In this document: positions 7,339-14,167 of the stretch, in pieces
How positions within the stretch are numbered: position 1 is the first letter of the stretch
How the letters are laid out: each line of letters begins with the position of its first letter
Assembly (NCBI GenBank): GCA_902464595.1
Contig: CABQJX010000069.1
Span: 1 to 14,167, forward strand
From: an uncultured Lachnoclostridium sp.
Lineage (GTDB): Bacteria > Bacillota > Clostridia > Lachnospirales > Lachnospiraceae
Direction: 5' to 3'
Length of the DNA: 14,167 nucleotides
Translations under genes and position numbers: made by a program
Notes under the pieces: generated by a model
What the model saw: only the letters and a program-made list of their open reading frames with translations
What the model was told of the DNA's origin: nothing
The model's database searches: none

Positions 7339-8115
7339 ATGACACCTTTAATTCAATGTCAGCATGTGGATTTTGGCTATGAAAATCAGGATGCGGTCGT
7401 TGACGTCAATATGGAGGTCAACCCAGGAGACTATATGTGCATTGTTGGGGAGAATGGTTCAGGAAAGAGCACCCTGATGAAGGGGCTTTTAGGACTTATT
7501 AAGCCTTCCGGCGGAACCCTTACAGTATCTGAGGAGCTAAAGCGCACGGGCATCGGTTATCTTCCCCAGCAGACAGCGGCTCAGAAGGATTTCCCTGCCA
7601 CGGTCTACGAAGTGGTATTGAGCGGCTGTTTAAACCGCAGAGGCTTCCTTCCGTTCTATACGAAAAAGGAAAAAGAGATTGCGGAGCGAAATATGGAAAA
7701 GCTGGGGATCACAGCCCTGAAAAGGCGATGCTACAGGGAGCTGTCAGGCGGACAGCAGCAGAGGGCGCTGATCGCCAGGGCTTTATGCGCTGCCAGCTCG
7801 CTTTTAATCCTGGACGAGCCTATCACAGGCTTGGATCCGGCGGCGATCCAGGAATTTTACAATATGCTCCGCCGCCTGAACCGGGAGGATAAGATGGCGA
7901 TTTTAATGGTCTCCCATGATCTGAGAAATGCAGTGGAACAGGCAAACAAGATCCTCCATCTGCAAAAGAGGGTGCTGTTTTACGGCCCGGCCCATGATTA
8001 TATGAACAGCCAGGCAGCAGGCCATTTCTTCCATGAGAAGGAGCAGGGGAAATGCCGTCCTACGGCGGGCTGCCGCAGCGTTAAGCTTCATGTTCACAAG
8101 GAGGAAAAACAATGA
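7339..8115 (+). CDS. Zinc/manganese ABC transporter ATP-binding protein (ZnuC-like)
   Basis: This 258-residue cytoplasmic ATPase powers the metal uptake system. Walker A is GENGSGKST with K43, the signature is LSGGQQQR at 135-142, Walker B is LLILDEP with D159 and E160, and the H-loop histidine is H193 in VSHD. The frame is open from 7228, but ATG 7339 is chosen because AAAGAGG at 7326-7332 lies just upstream and FGYENQDAV then begins the usual N-terminal strand. The last 29 residues or so go beyond the core fold and contain H, C, C, H and H (for example GKCRPTAGC and LHVHKEE), which could bind metal; this is inference. The stop overlaps the permease start in ATGA, so the two are translationally coupled. 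Confidence 0.9.
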   Translation: MTPLIQCQHVDFGYENQDAVVDVNMEVNPGDYMCIVGENGSGKSTLMKGLLGLIKPSGGTLTVSEELKRTGIGYLPQQTAAQKDFPATVYEVVLSGCLNRRGFLPFYTKKEKEIAERNMEKLGITALKRRCYRELSGGQQQRALIARALCAASSLLILDEPITGLDPAAIQEFYNMLRRLNREDKMAILMVSHDLRNAVEQANKILHLQKRVLFYGPAHDYMNSQAAGHFFHEKEQGKCRPTAGCRSVKLHVHKEEKQ

Positions 8116-8942
8116 ATCTGATCCAGGAAATGTTTTCTTATCCCTTTTTAGTCAGGGCCTTGGTTGGGGGACTCATGGTGTCTTTATGCGCCTCTCTGCT
8201 GGGGGTGAGCCTGGTTCTGCGCCGGTATTCCATGATCGGGGACGGGCTGTCCCATGTGTCCTTTGGGGCGCTGTCTATTGCCCTTGCCATGGGCTGGTCG
8301 CCTCTTAAGGTTTCGATTCCCGTGGTTGTCCTGGCTGCTTTCTTCCTTCTGCGGATTACAGAGAACAGCCGTTTAAAGAGCGATGCGGCGATTGCTCTGA
8401 TCTCTGCCAGCGCTCTGGCCTTGGGGATCATTGTTACCTCCCTGACAACAGGGATGACAACAGATGTGAGCAGTTATATGTTCGGAAGCATCCTGGCCAT
8501 GAGCAAGGAGGATGTAGTGCTGGCAGGAATTCTGTCCGGGGTGGTCCTGGGAATGTTTTTTCTCTGCTATAACCGTATCTTTGCTGTCACCTTTGATGAG
8601 AATTTTGCCAAGGCTACAGGGGTCAACGTAGGCAGATATAATGTGATCATTGCAGTTCTTACTGCGGTGACCATTGTCCTGGGAATGAGAATGATGGGGG
8701 CTATGCTGATTTCCAGCCTGATCATTTTCCCCTGTCTTACTTCCATGCGTGTGTTTAAGAGCTTTGGAGGCGTTATGGTGTCCTCCGGGGTTTTGGCGGT
8801 AGTCTGCTTCTTTGCCGGTATGGCGGCATCTTATCAATTTTCTATACCGGCGGGGGCCAGCGTAGTAGTGGTAAACCTTTGTGCCTTCCTCTTGTTTCTG
8901 GCATGGCAGTCCCTGGTAGGAATGCGGGGCTGTGATAAATAA
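8112..8942 (+). CDS. Zinc/manganese ABC transporter permease (ZnuB-like)
   Basis: This 276-residue integral membrane protein of the ABC-3 family has about eight to nine hydrophobic helices. Family features include the N-terminal FLVRALVGGLMVSLCASLLG segment, RRYSMIGDGLSHVSFGALS (a conserved helix and loop), the D-S-Y-like segment SSYMFGSILAMS, and the cytoplasmic segment FDENFAKATGVNV, where the ATPase is expected to dock. It forms the membrane channel for zinc or manganese. It starts 4 bp inside the ATPase gene (ATGA overlap), giving the order binding protein, ATPase, permease. The potassium gene after it is only 31 bp away, so read-through is possible, and no terminator is visible in the gap. 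Confidence 0.92.
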   Translation: MNLIQEMFSYPFLVRALVGGLMVSLCASLLGVSLVLRRYSMIGDGLSHVSFGALSIALAMGWSPLKVSIPVVVLAAFFLLRITENSRLKSDAAIALISASALALGIIVTSLTTGMTTDVSSYMFGSILAMSKEDVVLAGILSGVVLGMFFLCYNRIFAVTFDENFAKATGVNVGRYNVIIAVLTAVTIVLGMRMMGAMLISSLIIFPCLTSMRVFKSFGGVMVSSGVLAVVCFFAGMAASYQFSIPAGASVVVVNLCAFLLFLAWQSLVGMRGCDK

Positions 8943-8973
8943 AATATACAAAGGGGATTTTGTGTGAGGAAAA

Positions 8974-10344
8974 ATGAACGATATTTTGTTAGATAAAAAG
9001 AAAAAAAAGCCATTGAAAAAGCAAATATCCCAGACTCAGTTTATCGCATACGGCTTTTTCGCTATTATCATGATGGGAAGCCTGTTTCTTATGCTGCCCA
9101 TTGCCAGCAGGGATGGGCAGAGCGAGCCCTTCCTCAACTGCCTGTTTACAGCTACCAGCGCAAGCTGTGTGACCGGCCTGGTGGTGGCGGATACCTGGAC
9201 TCAGTGGAGCTTGTTTGGACAGATCGTGATCCTGATCCTGATCCAGTTAGGCGGGCTGGGATTTATCAGCGTTGGAATATGCCTGTCCATTATTCTGAGA
9301 AGAAAGATCGGTCTGAAGGCAAGAGGGCTTATGCAGGAGAGTGTGAACACCCTTCAGATCGGCGGCGTGGTGAAGCTGGCAAAGAAGATCATGGTGGGAA
9401 CCGCTGTTTTTGAAGGAGCCGGAGCTGTGCTCTTGGCCTGCCGGTTTATTCCCCAGTTTGGTTTGGCGAAGGGAATCTGGTATGGTATCTTTCATTCTGT
9501 GTCCGCATTCTGCAATGCAGGCTTTGATCTTCTGGGGCATACAGGTGAGTATAATTCCCTGTGCGGCTATACTGGAGACTGGCTGGTGATCGGAATGATT
9601 TCTTTCCTCATTATCACAGGCGGAATCGGATTTATTGTCTGGGACGACCTTTCCAGGAAAAAATTCCATTTCCGCCATTATATGCTTCACACAAAGATTG
9701 TTTTGGTGACAACCGGGCTTCTGCTAGGGATCAGCACCCTGCTGTTTTATGTGATGGAGCGAAACAATATTTTAGTTGGAATGGATGGATCGGAAACCTT
9801 TCTGGCCTGCTTTTTCAGCGCTGTTACCCCAAGAACGGCAGGATTTAACAGTGTGGATACAGCGGCGCTGACAGATGGAAGTAAATTTTTGTCTGCCATT
9901 CTCATGTTCATCGGAGGAAGCCCTGGCTCCACAGCAGGAGGGATCAAGACCAGTACTCTGGCGGTGCTGCTCCTGTATGTGGTTTCCAATATCCGCCAGA
10001 CTTATGGTGTGGAAATATTTGGAAGGCGTTTGGAGGATGAATCCATCCGGCAGTCAGCCTGTATCCTCACCATCAATTTAAGCCTTATGCTGTGCGCTAC
10101 CATTGCTATCATGGCAGCCCAGAACCTGCCTATGTCGGATATTTTTTTTGAAACCTGTTCCGCAATTGGAACCTCCGGCATGAGCACAGGGGTCACCAGG
10201 AGCTTAAATTCATTTTCCAGGATCATTATTATTTTGCTGATGTACTGTGGAAGGATCGGAAGCCTTTCCTTTGCCCTGGCCTTTACCAGGTCATGCCGTA
10301 AGCCTCATGTACAGCTTCCATCAGAGCAGATCACCATAGGATAG
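8974..10344 (+). CDS. Potassium uptake channel subunit, KtrB/TrkH family
   Basis: This 456-residue membrane protein belongs to the superfamily of K+ transporters built from four M1-P-M2 units. The four selectivity-filter glycines are present: G68 in SCVTGLVVADT, G183 in FCNAGFD, G290 in TPRTAGFNS and G402 in IGTSGMSTG. The GGSPGSTAGGIKT segment after the third filter corresponds to the gating-loop region. The N-terminus is short, lysine-rich and cytoplasmic. GAGGA at 8966-8970 is only 3 nt from the ATG and AAGGGG at 8951-8956 is 17 nt away, so initiation may be weak or use an upstream site. The next gene encodes its RCK regulator, and the two should form a Ktr-type complex. Whether transport is Na+-coupled cannot be told. 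Confidence 0.92.
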   Translation: MNDILLDKKKKKPLKKQISQTQFIAYGFFAIIMMGSLFLMLPIASRDGQSEPFLNCLFTATSASCVTGLVVADTWTQWSLFGQIVILILIQLGGLGFISVGICLSIILRRKIGLKARGLMQESVNTLQIGGVVKLAKKIMVGTAVFEGAGAVLLACRFIPQFGLAKGIWYGIFHSVSAFCNAGFDLLGHTGEYNSLCGYTGDWLVIGMISFLIITGGIGFIVWDDLSRKKFHFRHYMLHTKIVLVTTGLLLGISTLLFYVMERNNILVGMDGSETFLACFFSAVTPRTAGFNSVDTAALTDGSKFLSAILMFIGGSPGSTAGGIKTSTLAVLLLYVVSNIRQTYGVEIFGRRLEDESIRQSACILTINLSLMLCATIAIMAAQNLPMSDIFFETCSAIGTSGMSTGVTRSLNSFSRIIIILLMYCGRIGSLSFALAFTRSCRKPHVQLPSEQITIG

Positions 10345-10357
10345 AGAGGAGTAAAAG

Positions 10358-11023
10358 ATGAAATCAATTCTTGTTATTGGACTTGGAAGATTCGGCCAGC
10401 ATTTATGTGAAAATCTGGCAAAGCATGATAATCAGATCATGGCAGTGGATATATCAGAGGAGCGTCTGGAGCCGGTTCTGCCCTATGTGGTCAGTGCGAA
10501 GATCGGGGACTGTACCAACGAGGCTGTGCTAAAGAGCCTGGGGATCGGGAATTTTGACATTTGCTTTATCTGCATTGGAAATAACTTTCAGAACAGTCTG
10601 GAAGTTACCAGCCTCATCAAGGAGATGGGGGCAAAATGTGTGGTCAGCAAAGCAAACAGGGACATTCACGCAAGGCTATTGTTAAAGAACGGGGCAGATG
10701 AGGTGATTTACCCGGATCGGGATGTGGCGGAAAAGGTGGCAGTTCGTTACAGCGCCAACAATGTGTTTGATTACACGGAGCTGGCGGATGGTATTTCCAT
10801 TTATGAGATCAAACCCCTTCCCCAATGGGTGGGCAAGAGCATCAAGGATTCCGATATTCGCCGCCTGTATGGTATTTCCGTCATTGCAGTCCGTGAATCA
10901 GACGGCCATATGCGTTTTATGCCGGGGGCGGATCATGTGATCGAAGGCGGAAACCATCTCATGGTGATCGGAAAGCAAGAGGACGCAGAGAAAATCGTAA
11001 AGCATCTGACAAAGATCGAGTAG
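10358..11023 (+). CDS. Potassium uptake regulatory RCK protein, KtrA/TrkA family
   Basis: This 221-residue cytoplasmic protein has one RCK unit. The N-terminal Rossmann domain opens with VIGLGRFGQHL (G8, G10, G13), and the acidic residue at the end of the second strand is in MAVDISEERL. The C-terminal TrkA-C domain is about residues 140-221. A single RCK unit of this length fits KtrA, which forms an octameric ring gating KtrB in response to nucleotides, instead of the double-RCK TrkA of E. coli. A strong AGAGAGGAG (10343-10351) precedes the ATG, and the gap to the channel gene is 13 bp, so the pair is an operon. A probable terminator follows shortly after the stop. Confidence 0.93.
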   Translation: MKSILVIGLGRFGQHLCENLAKHDNQIMAVDISEERLEPVLPYVVSAKIGDCTNEAVLKSLGIGNFDICFICIGNNFQNSLEVTSLIKEMGAKCVVSKANRDIHARLLLKNGADEVIYPDRDVAEKVAVRYSANNVFDYTELADGISIYEIKPLPQWVGKSIKDSDIRRLYGISVIAVRESDGHMRFMPGADHVIEGGNHLMVIGKQEDAEKIVKHLTKIE

Positions 11024-11043
11024 GGAACAATTTTAGAGTTCCG

Positions 11044-11075
11044 AAAAAGCCCGGAGCAGCCCCCATGCTTTTTTT
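11044..11075 (+). terminator. Probable terminator of the potassium operon
   Basis: AAAAAGC (11044-11050) pairs with GCTTTTT (11067-11073), and the T-run continues to 11075 (seven T residues). The 16-nt loop is GC-rich and can pair only weakly inside. It lies about 20 bp after the KtrA-like stop. The GC core is only 2 bp, so strength is uncertain. Confidence 0.5.
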
Positions 11076-11100
11076 GTTTCCGAAGATGGCGGAGGATATG

Positions 11101-11166
11101 GTGACATTTCAAATTAACGCTCTGCCGGATGAAATGCAGCGGATAAAAGAAAGAGTAACAGAGTGA
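11101..11166 (+). CDS. Tiny ORF, unknown
   Basis: A GTG at 11101, five bases after GGAGG (11091-11095), opens a 21-codon frame that ends at TGA 11164-11166 and contains INALPDEMQRIKERVTE, a plausible short amphipathic helix. The same frame can start earlier at ATG 11086, but without a ribosome binding site there. The stop is followed immediately by ATG 11167 of the next small frame. I do not recognise it. It may be a gene remnant or chance, and expression is unproven. Confidence 0.2.
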   Translation: MTFQINALPDEMQRIKERVTE

Positions 11167-11382
11167 ATGAAGATAAACAGAACGAACCAACAAATCCCCG
11201 TGGAGGTACAATGGGACTCTATCGTACAGCTTTTGAAAACGGTCGATTTTTTGAAAACGGCTGCTGATTCTGTGCGGCTTTTTTGCCCTGCGTCAGCCTG
11301 CCCTTGCGGCAGTGAGGCGCAGGGCGTTTTGGTATTTAATAGAAAGAAGGACAATCTGATTTTACAGCTGTGGAGCCTATGA
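11167..11382 (+). CDS. Small ORF, unknown, possibly a remnant
   Basis: This is a 71-codon frame directly after the TGA of the preceding tiny ORF. The first 35 or so residues (for example QIPVEVQWDSIVQLLKTV) look protein-like. The second half runs through two terminator-like hairpins, is rich in Cys, Ala and Gly, and looks like translated structure instead of a fold. It overlaps the 18-codon ORF at 11211 in another frame. I recognise no family. It could be the decayed end of a lost gene at an insertion junction. Confidence 0.2.
   Translation: MKINRTNQQIPVEVQWDSIVQLLKTVDFLKTAADSVRLFCPASACPCGSEAQGVLVFNRKKDNLILQLWSL
11211..11267 (+). CDS. Candidate 18-residue leader peptide
   Basis: ATG 11211 lies 4 nt after GGAGG (11202-11206) and opens the frame MGLYRTAFENGRFFENGC, ending at TGA 11265-11267. 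The peptide contains a near repeat, FENG-RF-FENG, encoded by two copies of TTTTGAAAACGG (11231-11242 and 11249-11260), 18 bp apart. The stop codon falls in the loop of a terminator-like hairpin (11254-11284), and a second hairpin follows. This layout resembles a translated attenuator leader, with the large SUFU gene starting 145 bp after the stop. No matching known leader is recognised, so the role is inference. Confidence 0.35.
   Translation: MGLYRTAFENGRFFENGC
11231..11260 (+). repeat. Two 12-bp direct repeats
   Basis: TTTTGAAAACGG occurs at 11231-11242 and again at 11249-11260, an 18-bp period (six codons). Both copies lie in the candidate leader peptide frame, where each encodes Phe-Glu-Asn-Gly. 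Confidence 0.7.
11254..11284 (+). terminator. Terminator-like hairpin in the leader region
   Basis: GCTGC (11260-11264) pairs with GCGGC (11274-11278), with one G-T wobble and a 9-nt loop. A-T pairs between 11254-11257 and 11281-11284 extend it past one mismatch. Six T residues (11279-11284) follow the GC stem. The TGA of the candidate leader peptide is at the start of the loop, so a ribosome there would block the fold. Confidence 0.4.
11285..11330 (+). terminator. Second, longer terminator-like hairpin
   Basis: GCCCTGCG (11285-11292) pairs perfectly with CGCAGGGC (11318-11325). After a small internal loop, CTGCC (11298-11302) pairs with GGCAG (11308-11312). TTTT follows at 11327-11330. It directly follows the first hairpin and precedes the SUFU gene start by about 80 bp. 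Confidence 0.5.
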
Positions 11383-11411
11383 TCTGCAACAACATGAAAG
11401 GAGATTCTGAC

Positions 11412-14167
11412 ATGGAATTATTAAAACAATGCAAGCAATGGTTTGAACAGAATGAAATTCAGAAGGTGATTGAGGCTCTGGAGGCGATTCCCACTGAGGA
11501 GCGCCCCCCGGAACTGGACAGCGAGCTGGCCAAGGCATATATTGCCATTGCAGATATAGGAGAACGGGAGCCTTATGAAAAGGCGTTAGAACTTCTGGAA
11601 CCACATGAGGAGTATTTTGCGGGCGATCACTGCTGGAATTACCGAATTGCCTCTGCTTATTATTACCTGGATGAGGAAGGCCCCGCCCTGCGTTACTTTG
11701 AAAAGGCCTTAAAAGCCCGCCCTGGAGACAAAGATACCCAGGAGTACATAGATGATTGCCGCCGCTGTTTGTCCCTGCCCCGGTTTGAAAAGAATTTCCG
11801 GGAAAGGACACAGGAATCGTGGGCAGCCTTTGCTGAAATCGAGGGGGCGCTGCGTCAAATCATGGATACCGGCAAAATGCACCACAGCGGCGATGAGCTG
11901 ATTGAAAAATGCGGTAATGCACTCAAAACCGCCCTGCGTGATACTTCCTTTGAGCTGGGCGTGGGTGGTGAAAAATATGAACTGATCCTCAGTCCGGAGG
12001 GCCTTCGCTCCCGCCTGTTCCCACTGGTGTACTTTCAGCAGCAGGCCCCAGAATCGGTGTTGGAGCATTGGAATATCTGGGTAGGCCGTCAGCCCTGTGA
12101 GGGATTCGAGCTGCGGGCCGAAGACATTGAAGTTCGGGCTGAGGATGTACAGGTATGGGCAGAGAAAACAGAGAACAGTCAAATGAACCTGGTTCTTTAC
12201 TGTGAGAAGCTGACGCCATTTTTGAAAGAGGATATGGACAAGGTTTGGTGGACACTCTCCATGCTGGTGGATCAAACCATCGGGGAAGCTTCCGCCATCG
12301 CGCTGATTGCCGGTTTTGATATTTCTGCCCAGCCGAAAGACGAGTCGTCCATGCCCCTTGCCAAACTGCCGGATTTGGTGCAAAGCATGGGACTTTCTCT
12401 CTGGCGGGATGGCAGCGACTATCTGGAAAACAGTTATCTTGCCTATGAAATGGAACCGGTCAAAGATCCGGAAGCCGACTGGCGGTTGGATGTCTATACG
12501 GGAAGCTGCCGCCTGCCGGTCATGATCAACGAATACTTGACTGCCTGTACAGATACGGTGGACGAGTACCATCGGGACGGAATCGTGGCGGGATTTTTGT
12601 GTTACCCGATCGATGGCTTTACGGGAGAGGAACGAAGCAAAGCCATTCTGGACTTTCGTGATGACCTGCGGGATACCATTCTGCGGGAGGCAGGAGCGGA
12701 GTCTGTGACCTTTTTAGGTGGTGCAGCTGGACTGTACTATGGGTATCTGGATTTCATCGCCTGGGATCTGCCCGCCGTGTTGGACGCGGCCAGAGATTTC
12801 TTCGTTGGCTCAGACGTGGCCCAGGGGGCCTTCCATGTATTTCGTCGGGATATGGGGGCAGTCCGTCTGTGGGATCGGGAAACAGAGCCGGAAGTGGATC
12901 CGGAGACTGGCTCCCTGCTCTCGGCAGAGGACATCGAAACGCTGGAATCCTTTGACGAGGGCACATCAGGCTACTTTGGAAAAATGCTCCGCTGGCTGGA
13001 TGATTTTACCCAGCAGGGCGAGCAGGAAGGGAGATTTACCCAGCGGCAGGTCCAGCAGGATCTCCAGATTGCTTTGTGGTATTCCTTCGCCTGCAATAAT
13101 CTGGATGAGTACCAGTATTACTACAAAGCGGCAGATTGGATGAAGGCTTCGGAGAAAAAGGCCGCAGGCTGTGCTACCTGGTACTACCGCTATTCGGTGG
13201 CACTGATGTACTGCGGCAGGCTGGAAGAAGCATTCAACTACGCGGAAAAGGGTGCAAAGGAGGAGTCGGACTATCCCTGGATCTGGCTGCAGGTGGGTAA
13301 GCTGCGGGCACATTTTGGCGATAAAGCCGGTGCGTTGGATGCTGTCAAACAAGGATTAAAACTGGAACCGGGCGATTATGAGTTTCTGACGCTCAAAAGG
13401 GAAATCGAGCAAGGCGCGCTGTTGGAGCAGATGGAATACCATTGGATCAGCCCCGATGCCGACCAGACACTTCAACAGGGGTTGGACGCAGACGCCGATG
13501 ACAAGCAGCGCTCCATCTCTTGTATAAGGATCAGTGCAGATGGACTGGAACGCTTCTGGAGTGTTTTTGGTCCGAAGCCGGAGCAGTACATAACCAACGC
13601 ACCCTACATCCAATTTCCCTATTCGGTGCAGGATCGCACCATTGATCTGGTATTCCAGATGAATGAAGCGGGAATGTCCAAACTGCATTCTGACTGGTTG
13701 GAGCAGTTGAAGGACTGGCTTCAAAGCGGCCAGTGGCTGGATCGGAACCACCCGGACGGCAGAGCAGCCCATCTGGATACCGTGCTGGTGGGGTTGGACT
13801 ACCGTATGGGCCTGATTTATAAGCTGACAGAGGAGGACGCATACTTCCAGATCTTCCTGAACCCGGATGGGACAGAACAGGAGGGAACGTTTTGGTCCTC
13901 CGAGGAAAGCGATGAACCAGAACTTTATACAGAAGAAGAGATGTCTGCGGTAGAGCAGCACATCAAAAATACTTTTGGAGAGTTCGATGGTGTGTTCCAC
14001 GAACTGGTTTCCCCCGACATCCATGTAGACATCTGCATGGTTCCTCCTTCCGAGGAGCGGGATTATTACACGCTGGTGACAATGGGCATGGGTGCTCACC
14101 GGATGAATGTGCCGGAGGAACTGGCGGAATACAAGCTGGAGCGGGCGGAGCTGGCCATCGCTCTGCC
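11412..14167 (+). CDS. Large multidomain TPR and SUFU-domain protein (3' end beyond window)
   Basis: From ATG 11412 the frame reads 918 codons without a stop and leaves the window. AAAGGAG at 11397-11403 is 8 nt upstream, an excellent start. No signal peptide or membrane segment is visible, so it should be cytoplasmic. Domains seen: N-terminal TPR-like helices (about 1-110), with a clear TPR unit at 75-108 ending FEKALKARPGD; a mixed alpha/beta region (about 140-310) with an acid-rich middle and TLSMLVDQTIGE at 281-292; another region (about 320-500) with GGAAGLYYGYLDFIAWD at 436-452; two more TPR units (590-657); and a C-terminal region with HVDICMVPP (871-879), TLVTMGMG from 887 and RAELAIAL (911-918), which matches the suppressor-of-fused (SUFU) family. 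Bacterial SUFU-type domains have been proposed as immunity proteins in polymorphic toxin systems. A toxin partner is not visible here, so that role is inference. The unknown central regions are not assigned. Confidence 0.8.
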   Translation, partial: MELLKQCKQWFEQNEIQKVIEALEAIPTEERPPELDSELAKAYIAIADIGEREPYEKALELLEPHEEYFAGDHCWNYRIASAYYYLDEEGPALRYFEKALKARPGDKDTQEYIDDCRRCLSLPRFEKNFRERTQESWAAFAEIEGALRQIMDTGKMHHSGDELIEKCGNALKTALRDTSFELGVGGEKYELILSPEGLRSRLFPLVYFQQQAPESVLEHWNIWVGRQPCEGFELRAEDIEVRAEDVQVWAEKTENSQMNLVLYCEKLTPFLKEDMDKVWWTLSMLVDQTIGEASAIALIAGFDISAQPKDESSMPLAKLPDLVQSMGLSLWRDGSDYLENSYLAYEMEPVKDPEADWRLDVYTGSCRLPVMINEYLTACTDTVDEYHRDGIVAGFLCYPIDGFTGEERSKAILDFRDDLRDTILREAGAESVTFLGGAAGLYYGYLDFIAWDLPAVLDAARDFFVGSDVAQGAFHVFRRDMGAVRLWDRETEPEVDPETGSLLSAEDIETLESFDEGTSGYFGKMLRWLDDFTQQGEQEGRFTQRQVQQDLQIALWYSFACNNLDEYQYYYKAADWMKASEKKAAGCATWYYRYSVALMYCGRLEEAFNYAEKGAKEESDYPWIWLQVGKLRAHFGDKAGALDAVKQGLKLEPGDYEFLTLKREIEQGALLEQMEYHWISPDADQTLQQGLDADADDKQRSISCIRISADGLERFWSVFGPKPEQYITNAPYIQFPYSVQDRTIDLVFQMNEAGMSKLHSDWLEQLKDWLQSGQWLDRNHPDGRAAHLDTVLVGLDYRMGLIYKLTEEDAYFQIFLNPDGTEQEGTFWSSEESDEPELYTEEEMSAVEQHIKNTFGEFDGVFHELVSPDIHVDICMVPPSEERDYYTLVTMGMGAHRMNVPEELAEYKLERAELAIAL

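Noticed and set aside
8373..8951. Antisense open frame of 192 codons opposite the metal permease
   Set aside because: The + strand permease has family motifs and an ATGA start overlap. The antisense product is a His/Gln-rich low-complexity translation typical of a shadow.
11378..11383. TATGAT as a -10 box for the SUFU gene
   Set aside because: No acceptable -35 element lies at 16-18 bp spacing; TTTACA (11361-11366) is only 11 bp away.
11024..11411. CRISPR array, tRNA or insertion-sequence ends in the spacer
   Set aside because: There are only two copies of a 12-bp repeat, no cloverleaf, no transposase and no terminal inverted repeats.
11709..12572. Antisense open frame of 287 codons on the minus strand
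   Set aside because: It lies wholly opposite the 918-codon + frame, which has an ideal ribosome binding site and recognisable TPR and SUFU motifs. The antisense translation shows no family features.
13356..14099. Antisense open frame of 247 codons on the minus strand
   Set aside because: It is opposite the SUFU-domain coding sequence with its clear motifs; the antisense product has no recognisable motif.

Overview
The window looks like a chromosomal segment from a gut-type, low-to-mid-GC Firmicute, most likely a Lachnospiraceae/Clostridia relative. The reasons are the strong AGGAGG-type ribosome binding sites, the split methionine synthase, a clostridial-type ZnuA and a single-RCK KtrA. This placement is inferred from gene style, not from a marker gene. 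All convincing genes read on the + strand.

Region 1 (1-4476) is a methionine/one-carbon operon. It holds the 3' end of metF, a stand-alone cobalamin-dependent methionine synthase reactivation domain, a PLP-dependent threonine aldolase, and an 818-residue MetH that has homocysteine, folate and B12 domains but no reactivation domain. MetF makes methyl-THF, the short MetH uses it to methylate homocysteine, and the separate activation protein would re-methylate oxidised cobalamin with SAM. Threonine aldolase supplies glycine, a possible source of C1 units.

Region 2 (4477-6289) starts with a 238-bp structured spacer: competing inverted repeats and a probable terminator. It is followed by a DUF368/PopT-type polyprenyl-phosphate transporter and, behind its own extended -10 promoter, a HAD phosphatase.

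Region 3 (6282-8942) is a ZnuABC-type zinc/manganese ABC uptake system: lipoprotein, ATPase, permease. The lipoprotein gene overlaps the end of the HAD gene and seems to use a TTG start. A canonical intrinsic-terminator hairpin lies inside the coding sequence of its signal peptide.

Region 4 (8974-11023) is a KtrB/KtrA (TrkH/TrkA) potassium uptake pair.

Region 5 (11024-14167) changes character. A 388-bp spacer carries a terminator, tiny ORFs, an 18-codon ORF with a good Shine-Dalgarno and an internally repeated peptide, and two successive terminator-like hairpins. It leads into a very large gene, open for 918 codons to the window edge. That gene has TPR repeats at its N-terminus and middle, uncharacterised domains between them, and a SUFU (suppressor-of-fused) domain at the C-terminal end of the visible part. 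This gene and its leader are the most novel-looking part of the window.
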